NCBI GenBank assembly: GCA_964017125.1
Contig: OZ024915.1
Location: 17,460,773 to 17,524,772 of the forward strand
Length of the DNA: 64,000 nucleotides
Direction: 5' to 3'
DNA from: Flabesymbios commensalis
Lineage: Eukaryota; Annelida; Polychaeta; Terebellida; Flabelligeridae
In this document: in pieces, positions 1 to 13,300 of the stretch
How the letters are laid out: each line of letters begins with the position of its first letter
Position numbering within the stretch: the stretch's first letter is position 1
The notes under the pieces: model-generated
Database searches by the model: none
What the model saw: the letters and a program-made list of their open reading frames with translations, nothing else
What the model was told of the DNA's origin: nothing
Translations under genes and position numbers: made by a program

Positions 1-90
1 CAACGTCCTCGAAATGTCATTTCAGGGGCAAATATCATGACTTTGTCATCAATATTATCTAACGTCAACCCAGAGATGGAAGGGGCGCTA

Positions 91-198
91 CCCAGCAAAC
101 ACGGGACATTCACTCAATGCTGTTTCAATGTTGGGCCAGCGTCGAAGACGGTGGACCAACATTGAAACAGCATTGGGTGAATATCCCGTGTTTGTTGG
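91..198. mobile_element. MITE family A
   Basis: Near-perfect hairpin with ends CCCAGCAAACACGGGA and its complement, and core GTCGAAGACGGTGGACC. The left flank ends in TA. Confidence 0.85.
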
Positions 199-245
199 TT
201 TTTGCTGATCTAATTTTGGTTTACTTCCTCATGGTGTATAATATA

Positions 246-355
246 CCCAGCAAACACGAGGACTTCATCCAATGTTTTTTTCAATATTGGCCCATCGCCT
301 ACGGCGCTGGTCCAACATTGTAAAAACATTGGATGAAGTCCTCGTGTTTGCTGGG
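246..355. mobile_element. MITE family A, TA-flanked
   Basis: CCCAGC...GCTGGG is flanked by TA on both sides. Its arms carry GAGGACTTCATCCAATG on both strands, a variant not seen in other copies. Confidence 0.9.
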
Positions 356-420
356 TAGTCGTCATCTGCTACATTACTTCAGCAGAAAATGCCACTAAAA
401 TTATATTATTAAAATTCTTA

Positions 421-643
421 TTAACCCTATAGCGCTGAATTGTTTTTATATAAACCTAGAGACCAAAGGGTTTTTGTCAATTTGAAATCAGCATTATTGT
501 CTTAGTTAGCTCCTCCGGTTCATTTGAATACCTATGTTATCTGGTTATGGGTCTACGGACATTATAAATATTTTACTCGTTCAGTGCGGGGATCGACTTT
601 AGACGCCATGATATGACGTCTAAAGTCGGTTCCCGCGCTGAAA
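421..643. mobile_element. piggyBac-like MITE family C
   Basis: Begins TTAACCCTATAGCGCTGAAT, runs in reverse of the usual order, and ends with the GTGCGGGGATCGACTTTAGA hairpin and CGCGCTGAAAG. Confidence 0.8.
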
Positions 644-1197
644 GTCAGAACGGAGCTGCAGTTTGATGTTTTATACTTGGAAAAATTTAGAAAATTATAT
701 AATGTCCAGGTACCGTATATCAACAGATCAAGAGTTAAACACAATAAGCCATAAACTCGTATCTCCTAAAATATACTTCCTTTCACTGCAGTGTTTCCAC
801 CCTTTGTAACATATTTCCTTCCTTCTACAAAACTTTAATCTCTGACAATTCCAACTAGCAACAACGACACCAGCTCTATAAGTCGAGTAATTCAAATAGC
901 GCAGTTCTTTTGAGACAAGATTATTAGTGAACAATTAACTTCCTGTTTGTCAATGTCTATGTTTCTATATCTATTGTTTTTTTGTATCGCTGTATAAATT
1001 ACCCTGATGACATCACGAGTGTCGTTTTTACACAGCTTGCCGTGTTCATAAAATGGCGGTCAATGTGACCGGTCTGGCGCGAAGTGAGTTATTAGGCAGC
1101 CAGGTCATGCCGGGTATATATTTATATATTTTGTGTCTTACTTCACCTTGATTTACAATTCTACAATTGATATCCCTGTTTTTTTATGTTCGTATAG
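643..1197 (+). other. DCDC2-like intron, no other feature
   Basis: Nothing recognised. It includes one minus-strand open frame (728-934) with no resemblance to known proteins. Confidence 0.4.
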
Positions 1198-1344
1198 GTT
1201 ATACACGTTAGACGGCGACATCATAGATCAACCGGGGCTGCTGAAGAACAACGACTGTTACGTAGCCGTGGCAGACCGCTTCAAACACGTCAACTACGGC
1301 AACCCTAAACCACAATTCAGAGCCTTCCCCAAAAGAGACCCAAG
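1198..1344 (+). CDS. DCDC2: DCDC2-like exon: second half of DCX domain 2
   Basis: The acceptor AG is at 1196-1197 and the donor GT at 1345. The translation runs RLYTLDGDIIDQPGLLKN and then DCYVAVADRFKHVNYG, the C-terminal strand and helix region of a doublecortin domain. The family usually has YVAVGRE/D here; this copy has YVAVADRF, a small departure. The exon ends two bases into a codon that the next exon completes as Arg. Confidence 0.9.
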
Positions 1345-4300
1345 GTATTATTATATCCCGACACCAACCCATATAGCCCCTATTATCACTGATGTTTTTG
1401 CTCGATTCCTGGTTTGAATAGGAGAGCTGTAGGCCTATGACAGAAGGGGGTTCATTCTATGATATTTTGCTAATTTAGAAACTAGTGGTTTGAAATGTGC
1501 GTCTTTTATCTGAAATTTATGAACAGTGACGGAAAATGTCAGGAAAATTGGATCCTTTTTTGAGGGAACCCTGATCGTTTTTCTCGTGTAACACAGGATA
1601 CACTTCGCTGACCCAGTATAGGCTTAATGTTGGCCTGCCGTCTGCGATGTCGGCCCAGCATTAATCCAGCACTGTGTGAACATATCGTTGCTGGGAGAGC
1701 TACACTACCTTGCGGACGTCATCCCAACAAACAAGACGCTGGGCCAACAATATCCCAACATTGAGCCAACGTCTCTTGTTTGCTGGGATGGCTTACATTC
1801 CAGCTCTCTGCTGGTCAATCGATTTTATCTGACTGAATTATTTACTTTCCTATTCTATATACAGATTTACTTACATCTTCCAAGCGCCACAGAGTGGTGG
1901 ATGGTCCTAGACCAACTTTGACCCAGATTCTTGAGTGTCCCGGCAATGTTCAATGTTTTCTAATTTTCCCTGATAAATTTTAGATACTATGCCGCGACAC
2001 ATGCTTTAAATGTGTAAAAATTATTTGTTATATTTTTAATTTGCAGCAAAAAATTCGGAATTCTTGTTGTTTTAACATAGTTTTCGCACCAGAATAGCAA
2101 TCAAAGTGTTAATTATTTAATTATCGAAGTTTAATTTTGAGTTTTACCAGCCAATCGTGAGTGGTGATCATAGTTTTTCTTTCTCACTCGCATGCAGACT
2201 AACAAAAAGGGATGTGATGATGAAATACTGGGCGTCAAGAAGGTGAACTTATCTATCAATTAATTAATGTTCTTGTATCACAAGATGGGAATGTTCACTT
2301 CGCTGTGAATCTCAGCTGTATGTTATTTTGTCACGCTGGAATTAAAATGTCTTCATCACGTACGACATTTATAATCATTCACGATCTGCTTGCTCATAAC
2401 ATAAATATTTACCAATCGATTTGATTTGGGGATGATCCGGATTACGATCCGTCTGCGGGATCTGTTTTACGATCCATACTCGATCCCTATCGCACGGATT
2501 TGCATGATTTTTTTCACCAGAGCTATGTCTCAGGCCAATAAATTTTGTGGATGATCCGGATCACGATCAGGATCCGGATTACGATCATTACTTTTGGCGG
2601 AGGTTAGCAGTCTCTGACTGACTGGCTAGTAATCAGTTTGTCACCTACTTCATTCCATCTTCATCCACTACAAGTCGAGAATTGCGACAGCAATTCGCGG
2701 CTTGTAGTGGATGAAGATGATTACAATGGTAAATTAGGTTTAGTTGGCTAGTCGCTTCATTCCTTCTATATCCATCTTTATCTTGTAGTTGAAAAAGATA
2801 AAATGATAAATTCAGGAAATCGATGGTTAAAGTGACGGCTTTTCACTTGATATAAAAATCATTAATCAGGTTCTGCACAAAAATATACGTCTCTCTCAAT
2901 TAGTTATCTTACAAACAAAATCACCGTTAGAATTAATTTTTTTGCAAACGTGATCAGATTTCCTCTTATTATTTTTCCTTAGCTCAAAGCCGTCCAATCG
3001 GCGATATTGCTTTATTGTGTTTATTAAAATTACATTACTGATGACCGTTTTACTGTCACAAAAGTATTTTTTACCTATGCAACACGAAGTAATTTCATTT
3101 CAAACCACGTGTATGTGAATCAAAATGAGAAAGATTTATTTTCTGAATACCTGGGATGGCATTCTTCATTAATAGCAGCATCTTCGTTTTGGTAAAGGTA
3201 ATACAAAAATTATCTTTGTAAAACCTTGTTTAAAATTGTTCGAAGCAATTGTATTCTGTAATTTTTTTTATGATGCTGGAAGTAGAATATATACAAAAAT
3301 ATGATATAAACAGGCATATAAACACATCAGAGCTAGCTACAAATTTAAATTATTTACATCAGATTATAAAAATATGTCTTTCCTTCAAGGTCATTCATTC
3401 ATGTTTATTCTCAAATGTTACATTATTGTCGACTACCGGCCGGAACACGCATGTCATGTGAGCATGATTAATAAGTATTCACCATAAACTATATCGTCAC
3501 CGACCCCCCCTCCCTCCTCCCTCCACACACACCAAACGTTGACCCCATTATGTATTGACCAACGCTGAATTTGTTTTGGTATAAACCATGGATACCAATG
3601 TTTTTTTTCCATTTGAAATCATCATAAATGTCGTACTTAGTTTTTCCCGCTTCAACTAAATACCTATGTTATGGGTCTACGACAATTAGACATATTTTTC
3701 AGTGCGGGGATCCACTTTACACGTCTGAAACTGACGTCTCTGACGTCGGTCTTCGTGGTGAAAGGGTTAAACCGACATCAATTGAACCTTTTTGAGTTTA
3801 CACTGCTATTATCAGTGTCGAGATACGAATAGAGCAGGACGCATGGCGGCACATAAACATGAGCATATCCGATGTGACAACTATTTGATTGTTTGCGGTA
3901 TTTAGATACACCGCTATGAGTACTGTGTGTAGTCACTGATCCACGGAGCACAGTGTCCGTGTCAAACAAACTCCGCCATTCTCCCGAAGTTGTCACCACA
4001 TTTTATCTCACGTCTTTGTTGTCTAGTACTGCTCTGCAAAGCTAAAAGGCAGTATCTGCCTACTTGTAAATTAGGCAGACACTGCCTTTTGGCTTTGCAC
4101 GTCAGAGTACGTCACCCGTGTCACTACAGCACACAGGACAATGAATAATATTTATCATGTTTATGTAAAACACAATTAATGCCATTCTTTATTGAACATT
4201 CCACAATGGCTGACTTCTAACCCCCATTACTTGCGCTCAATAAATGTTTGTTTAATGTTGGCCCAGCGTCGCAGACGGTGGACCAACGTTATAACGACAT

Positions 4301-7300
4301 TGGGTGAACGTCTCTCTTTGCCTGGATACTAAGTGGAATGCTACATGTTTTTTCTTACACATCAGAACATAACAAATATGATACGTTTTCAAACCAATAA
4401 AATACCAGCCAATGTTGATTTATTGCTGGTCCAACGTCTACGACTCTAGCCCAATATAAAACCAACATTTATCAATTAATTTAATTTAATATTTTGGGAT
4501 ATTTTGGTAAATATTTTTTTTCCCGTCATTTTAGGCTGGTAATTGTGTAAGCATTTGCAGCTTTAAATAAATGAAAACTATTTACCTAACTAGGAACTAA
4601 GCAGGAATAGAATGAATAGTCAACTGAATGACCAGTATGCTAATCTATTAGTATACCTTACCACTTGATTAGCTTGATTACTGAACAAATAATTCGATCA
4701 CTGATTGATTATCCAAATTAAATCCCTATTAAGTCATCAGATACATGTATGGCTTAAGAATAATGGTGTTCCCAAATAACACGATGACAGAAAACCCGGT
4801 ATTATTTATAACGAAATAAGAAATATTCCGTTTTAAGTTTTTGTGTATTATTCTTCAACCCTTAAAGCGCTAAATTAAATAATTTCAATCTTCACCCTCT
4901 TGAAGTTGTGTCTCGCTACCGCGACCCACAACTTCAACTAAGTAAACAATACTCATATTGGTTTAACAACGACTATTGTCAATATCTCAATGCAATTCTG
5001 ATATTGATAGACTTCAACGTTTATGGGGACACCTGGTGAGTGGTTTCGTGTCAACCAACACTCCCAAAGTGTCATGTTATTATGATTGTATCCACTTGAA
5101 GTCGTGTCTCTCTGCCGGACCCATTTCTCTTATGATGTTCTGTTCTGAAGGACAAACAGAAAGCCTAAAACAAGTCTATATTTGTGATTAGCACGTTAAG
5201 GGTTAACTCTTTGCCTGCCGATCACGACAATTGTCGTTTTCAATCCTGTTTTATTAGCTGATTAAATAACTGCTATTGGGAATGAAATGACTGTTATACA
5301 TCAATATGTGTTAATATTTAGTCACAAATTGAACAATTACGAGTAATTTTCAACCACTTGAGGTTGTGGATCGCGGTAGCGAGACACAACTTCAAGTGGG
5401 TGGAAATTACATAAAATAACTTGGCACTTTAAGGGTTAATACAACTTCAAGGGGTTGAAAATGTAAATAAATAAACTTAACAGGATAAAGGTTTATACAG
5501 TGTAGAGAAAAGAAATCAGCTAATTTTTTCCATTTTATATCTGACAGATACACAGAATTGCCACCTGTGGTGGCACAGCGTCGCGGCAGACGTAACTACT
5601 ATGGTAAAGAACAGCCCCACACCATGGAGAACTCCATCACCTCTACAGGCTCCACGGACCGCAGCCAGGGAAGCCAGAGAACGTATCCCGGAGCGAGGAG
5701 AGGACCTCAACAACCACGCTACAGACACTATCAAAAGTAAGTATCAATGCAGGCTCCATGTACCGCAGCCAGGGCAGCCAGAAAACCCCGCAGAGAGCGT
5801 AGTAGCCAGGTACCAGGCGAGGACCTCAACAACCACGCTACAGACATATATAATATGTTATTAATAAAAATAGCAAAGTATACATTCATCGGCTCCACAA
5901 AGTAGATAATTATATTTATGTACATATATAAATTATTTTGTTTAACACGTTTAAATGTTTAAGTCCTTATGTAACATTATTGATGATTTATTTATGTTTA
6001 TTTGTGCGAACAGTCAGAGGAAAGACGATGGTGTGTTCCACGCCAAGCCCATCAAATATAAGCGCAGCTCAGAATCACAGCGAGAAGTGGACTATGATCG
6101 AGGTAAGTAACATATCTGATACATCTGAAATCATCGATGCATACTGTATTTAACCTAATAAACGCTCTTCTAATAAAACAGATTAAAAACAACTATATTC
6201 GTGCTTTAGTGATGTAAGAGTTAATTTGCAGTTTGTATTTAAAGCTATTACTGGGGACAGTTTGAGAATGAACATTTTCATGTAACTATTTTAATAATAA
6301 TTGCCACACACTGCAAGTCATCTTCATCCACTACAATAGTTTTAAAATGAACACTTTCTTGTAACTATTTTAATAATAACGATATCTTTTTTTCATTTAC
6401 CACCCACTTCAAGTAATCTTTATTCACTACTTTCAGACGAAGGGGGGAGTATTAAAAACTAAGGGAGGGTAGTTTTTGAATGACCATTTTCATGTAACTA
6501 ATTTCATAATAACAATATCTTTTTTCATTTGCCACCCACTTCAAGTCATCTTTATCCACTACAAGACGAGAATTGCGACAGCAATTCGCGGCTTGTAGTG
6601 GATGAATATGACAATGGCTTGACAAGGTTTGCATTTTTCCTTTCAGACGAAGGGGGAGTATTTAAAGCTAAGGGAGGCCAGCGTGCCACACGTGGAGCGC
6701 GGGAGGTGGATGAAGGGCAGGACACGCAGGTTGAGCTGCCTATTGACCAGGTGGAGGCCGAGGAAGTGGAGGTAAGAATGAGAAAATAAACCCATCAGAG
6801 GCCAGAGATAGAACATAAACTTATGGGAGGCCAGAGATAGAAAATAGACCAATGATATGTTTAAACACTCATTTTATTCTCAGTGGCTGTAATTTAAAGG
6901 TGATCTATCACCCCTTATATAGTATGAATAAATTTGTGACAAATAAATCAAAGTTGCCACAAGATGGGGCATAAGTGTTTCCTTATATGGGGTGATTGGC
7001 TCATGTGACCCTCTGAGAGGGTCACATGATAGCCAATCACCCCATATAAGGACATAATTATTCATACCATATAAGGGGTGATAGATCACCTTTAACCGGC
7101 TAATAAAACAGATTAAAAACGATAGTCGTGCTGAGCGGTGACAGGGTTAGATCCCACATTTATGCACCTTTACCTTTCATGATTTTTCCAACACAATTTC
7201 GTCTTTACCAGTCCTGCTAATGATGAGGAGGCTATGTTTGCTCAACCGTTCTGAAATAATATCCATGTTACCATTTTATACTATATAAATCTTTTACAAT

Positions 7301-10300
7301 AATTATTTTATAATTCAGGTCTTTTTCTTGAACATAAAGCCATAAATTGATGTATTTTTGTCTAAAGTTTGAAATGAATTGTAGAAAATGTTTCGTAGTT
7401 AAGAATTTTTTTTTACTTTCACTCATCAATTGATATTGTTTTCATTACTGTTTGCTGTAGGTATCATTTACTATGGTTCCCTATCGTTAAATACAATTTT
7501 CCATAAATTGTTTTATAATTTTTTACTGCATCAAATCAAATTTACATCAAATGTACATCTAAAACATGAATTCCGATAGTAATTCGGAACATTCCTGGAA
7601 ACACAAGACATTGGGCCGATTTTGGTTTAATGGCAGCCCATCGTCTACAACGACGGCCGAATATTAAACCAGCGACGGCGGAACGTCGCGTGTTCAGTAC
7701 GTTACACCCTAAATGTTATGTACAGCAAACAAGTAATCGTAGTGATAAGAGTTGAGCCCCGAACCCAGTGAACACGACACATTCACCCAATCCAATGTTA
7801 TGATGTTGGTCCAACGACGCAGACCGTGGGCCAGCATTGAAACGACGTTGGCGCAGCATGTCATCTCTACTGGATAATACTAATTGTCGTCGCATTGACT
7901 AGCGTTAGTTATAAGTTATTATTTCCCATCTTGATGTGATTGTGATTTAATGTTTAAGATAAGATTGATTTATTGTATGTATACAATTTAAAACATCAGC
8001 TAACAATAGCTATTTCAGCGACTTGTGAATAAAACACGATAAAGCAATAACATTTAAAACAGACAGTTTGGCTGACTCGGTTCTGCAAATCTCCTTATTC
8101 CAACAAACACAAGATAAAACGTTGTCCTGGTGTTGATTCAAGGTACAGTAGATGCTGCTAAGGACAGTTAAATTGTTATTCGATGGGTGACTGGGTGAAA
8201 GTTTAAGGCTCATTTCTCTTTCAAATGTCCTTGTTTAAATGACAAATTTAAAAGACGAAAACAGCTATCAGTTTAATGGATAATCACATATGACAGAACA
8301 GTACAGAGCCAGCGAGTCCGCGCTTGGTGAATAAAAAACAACCTGAACAGGGTGGAGAAACAAAGAAGACGAAAAAGCTCCGACAGAGAAAATCACCTGT
8401 AAAAAACAAGACATTATTTGGTGGTCATCGTGTTGTTGTCGTAAAGGTTGGCATTTATCTCAACCACCGCATTAGATGGTACACGACACGCATCTAGTGC
8501 AGTCACTGTAGTGCTGTTATTATTAGTATAATTATTTAAAGATATCTCACCACCAGAAAATAAAATGTCATCTTCGGCTGGAATTTTGCATTTAGCCCTC
8601 TTCACAAGCAGTTAATAAGTTTTCTTCACTTAGATATTTCAACAGGTAAATTGAATTGACTTAAATTTCCACCCAGTTGAAGTTGTGTGTCGCTACCGCG
8701 ACCCACAACTTCAACTGGGTGGAAATTACTCAAAATTCTTTAATTTCAGACCAAACATTCGCAAATCTTGATCTTGAAACACTCGCTTCATTCCCAGTAA
8801 CAAAGATTTAATCGCCTAATAAAACGGATTAAAAACGACTATAGTCGTGATCAGCAGACAAAGGGTTAAGCAACGCTATTCCCCAACGGAGACGTTGACC
8901 CAATGTTGGTTCAATGTTGGCCCCTTTTCCACGACGTTGACCCGGTATTGAGTCACTCATTATTTCATGTGCCGATAGAGAACCTAAGGTGTATTGCTCG
9001 TGAAACACGATTTTACCGGCTTGAATTTGTGGCTCGCGACGGCGAGACACAAATTCAACTGGGTATAAGTTTGATTGATGTCCGTCTAAAGGGAAGCCTC
9101 CATCCCGCGAGCACGAGACGTTTGACCAATGTTGGTACAATGTTGGTCCGGCATTGTACCAACATTGGCTGAACGTCTCGTGTTTGCTGGGATATTGCTA
9201 TATAAAGCCTAACCATATTCGCTGAGTAGTTTGCATTAGCATAGGATAGTATTATTGTCAGTGAGGATTTATAAATAAACATTCTATGAACTGTATAATT
9301 ATACTCGGTTGAAATGACCATATAATGTATATAATTAAATTATAAAATTGTGTATTTATCAATATATTTCACCCTATATAGACAATGTGACGAAGTCTAG
9401 ATGTGACCAATCACACGTCATCTCATTGTTATTTAAATTGTAGTAGGCTTCGACACACGAGCCCTTAGTCATATATATAAATGCACATTGCATTCTTTTC
9501 ACACATGCTCGCTTTTGTATTTGCTAGTGTGCTTTAACAGTTTAAGTATATTTTGCAGACATATATATAACCAATGGTAGCAGCCATCATGTCATTATAT
9601 ATATGCTAACAGTTGTCACATCCAATTTATTTACATTCAATATAGTTTATATATTATTGTTAAAAAAAAGTTGATCAGGAAACCAATTTATAATAAAAAG
9701 CTTTGTTGTGTATCTTCACGCTTCAAAACAAGTAGGCCTACGCTGGATTATATTTTTGAACAATTCGCATTTTAATTACACAATGAACAGGGGTACGATT
9801 TCACCTCTCTATCCCTAACAGTAATATCATAGATTAACCAGAGTTTAATCTATGGTAATATAACAATAGTACAAATGTTAGATTAACCCTATGCAAATCA
9901 AACTTTCAACATGGCGTAAATGGCGTAGTTAGCTGTTTCTCATTCAATTGAATACCTCAGTTTACGGTTTATAAATATTTTAAACATAAAATTGGGCAGT
10001 GCGAGGAACGACTTTTGACGTCAGATTACGTGAAAAGTCGATCCCCACATTGGGTGGGTTAAGACGACCAGTTAAGCGCTGGTGGTTTGTCAGAGAAGAC
10101 ATGGATAATTACAGTGTTGTTGATTGTTGATTTGGTGTTGTTCAGGATGAGGTGGAGACTTGTTGATCAGTAATCAGACCCGCCCACCACGCCAGCTAGT
10201 GTAGTTTAGGTAAGATAGAGTGGATTACACCCTATACATCTGACCGTCTGCTACACTTGATAGTCTACTAGGCAGTAGTGCATCTAGAACTATGACATGT

Positions 10301-13300
10301 TACATAACTAGCCGTCATACAGAACATCGGACTTGTAAAGTATCTACAACAGATGACAATTAGATATTTAAGCGTTCTCCCAGATATTGGATCAGAAAAT
10401 TATCCAGGAAAAATGGCAATTATAAATGTACATAACTAGTTGGTGGCTTTTTTGATGCTGCGATCTGGTTTGAACAATACAGGCTCATTATAATGAGCCT
10501 GTATTGTTTAAACCCGATCTCATACTCAAAAAACAGCCAGCATTGTTTAAACCTGGTCTCAGACTTGAGAACGACCTGTGCAAGGAGCCGCATCGTTTAC
10601 ACCCGATCTCAGACTCAAGAACAATGTGTGCAATGAACCTACATTGTTTAAACCCGTTCTTAGACTCGAGAACGACGTGTGCAATGAGCCCGCATTGTTT
10701 ATTCTCGGACTCAGAACCACACGTGAAACCCAAAATAAGAGTTCTTCTAATGATTGGACCTTTCAAAAACAAGACTTTGAAGCGATGTTATTTTATGTTG
10801 GGCCAGCGTCGCAGAAAACGATTTTAGGTCAAGGTCTTATGTGGGCAGGATATAATTTTATTCTTATGTCATTTAGAACTTGACAAAGTCAAGTGACATG
10901 CATACTAATCAATTTAAAAAAATCACAAATCAGATATTCATTTATATAATTATATTGCTTACCTTTTTTAGGCTTTTTTATATCTCTGTCTCATTACGTC
11001 TCACGGCATTCCTTTCTTAGATAAGCTGTACAATAAGAACACTTTGGTATCATGAAGCTGACTCCTTAGATAAGAAATTGGATAAGTACACTTTCGTATT
11101 ACGAAGCTCATTTAAGATGCTTCAGTTTTACGAAGCTCATTTGTTAGATAAGAGATACGATAAGAGCACATTAAGATGCTTTTATAGAGCCATTAGATGA
11201 CTGTTCTCGTAGGATGACTATGATATGACCGCTGAAGAAGACGCGGAAATAAGAACAGATCGTGATCTAACAAAAAGACCATCAGATCCTGTAGAAGGTG
11301 CAACATCTGACGCGCCTACACTCAGAAAAGACCCGTCCATTGATGAATATATAGCCCAGTCAACACTGAATGTCACAGACAAACCCACCAGCTGACCATC
11401 ATCTCAAAAAAATAAGAGCACATAATATTAGCAGCCTGTAGGCTTGATCATAGAGTTCTGGCATTGCCCTATGATATGCTCTTTCTCGGTGAAGGTTAGT
11501 TATATCCCAGCAAGCACGAGACATTCGCCCAAGGTTGGTTCAATGTTAGGCCACCGTCGCAGACGGTGGACCAATATTGAACTAGTCTTGGATGAACATT
11601 TTTTGTCGACTTGGGTATGTAGCTATAAGGCCGGTCAACAACCTGGACAAATCTACTAGACAGCTTTTAGATGGCTTTTCGATTTGAAGTGAACAAATAA
11701 TTGCTTGTATATAAATGTCGACTATAATAAACTAAGCCCAATCAATCCATATATAATCACTACAAATTGAACGATACGTGCAAAAAAATAATTCAAAACC
11801 CCCCCAATTTTTTTTTTTGAGAGCTTATCATTTTGTTTTGTGTGTTTTCTGCGTGGTGGTTATGGTACTTATCCTTCTTATTTCAGTTGATTCCTTTAAC
11901 CACGTGTGATATTTCTCTTATATTATGTAGACTATCTTCAAATGTGTTTTTATTGTGTGATATTAATAGACGAGTTGTTATTATAAAACAGGATGAAGAA
12001 ATTGAAACAGATAATCAACCGAAAACGCAGAATAAAAAATCAAAGTCACCACCAAAACCTCAAAGCCGAGTCTCCACCCAGCATTCCATGAAGACATCGT
12101 CACCACACCGCAGTCCTACACCGTACAGAGCGTCCACTCCACAGGTCACCGAAAGCCCGGCTCCCCAAACCAGCAAGCCAGCATCCCCACAGTCCAGACC
12201 AGTTACACGTCCTAACTCTATCCCACTGAGCAACCATTCACAAAGTCCTGCTCTAGAGCCAGTTCAATCTACAGAAGACGCAGAGAAGGAGCGCTCCGCT
12301 GCAGCCACACCCAGAGAACAAACACCCACATCAGATAGACCGAGGGAGCCCACTCCAGCGGAGAGCCTGCGAGAGCCCACACCGGCCGAACAGTCAAGGG
12401 AACCAACTATGGCTGGAAAGTCAAGAGAGCCAACCCCGGTTGAAAAGTCGAGGGAACCAACCCCAGCTGAGAAGTCAAGAGAGCCAACTCCAGTTGAAAA
12501 ATCAAGGGAGCCAACTCCAGTTGAGAAATCGAGGGAGCCAACTCCAGTTGAGAAATCAAGGGAGCCAACTCCAGTTGCGAAATCGAGGGAGCCAACTCCA
12601 ATTGAGAAATCGAGGGAGGCAACCCCTGTTGAAGATCAGAGAGAATCAACACCAGCACCTCGTCCTGACTCTCAACAGGTTAGTATCAATCCTTTAACGC
12701 CGGTCCCGATTATATTCGTTTTTTTATCAGCATATTAAATAACAGCTTTTGAAAACAAAACGTGACACCAATCAACAAGATTTCAGTATCGTAGACATGG
12801 TTGACCTCAACTCTGAATAATTTTCACCTACTTGAAGTTGTGGATCGCGTCAGCGAGACACAACTTCAAGTGGCGGTTAAAGGGTTCTCATGCTGCCTAA
12901 GCCTATTAATAAACCCTCGTAAATAAAAATATTTTTTAGCATTTGAAGCATTTGAAGAATTTTATTCGCGAAACAGTTAAATTGTACTAAAAGCAACATT
13001 TCTTCAGTTCACAGTTTTGAGGGGTTAGATGATATTAAACCGAAACTTCAAGACATTGTTTTCCTTCTAACATCGATCTTGTGTACCTTGGCCAGTTTCA
13101 AGCAGCCAGACCTTTTGTGCCGAAAAAGTGACGTAAAGCAATAATTTACTACTACTACTAGTTTCAAGCAGCCAGAACGAGGCCACATTTATCCCACTGT
13201 GTAGAAAGAAACACTGTAAAGTGACGTCTTTTAGCAACATATATGTTGCTTTTTCATCTCAAATCATTCTTGTCCTTTGCCCACTTTGCCAATTCAACGT

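Noticed and set aside
1036-1083. Possible preceding DCDC2-like exon (ACACAG ... GTGAGT)
   Set aside because: No frame gives both DCX similarity and the two-base end phase required by the exon at 1198.
5601-5864. Longer alternative frame across the DCDC2-like exon 5548-5736
   Set aside because: It conflicts with the phase set by exon 1198-1344 and lacks the LPPVV match.
10488-10883. Overlapping frames on both strands with repeated Phe/Lys/Pro peptides
   Set aside because: They are produced by the 51-bp tandem repeat; frames are open on both strands equally.
12407-12697. Additional long frames over the SREPTP array (both strands)
   Set aside because: Shadows of the 27-bp repeat; only the frame phased by flanking exons keeps its reading through splice sites.
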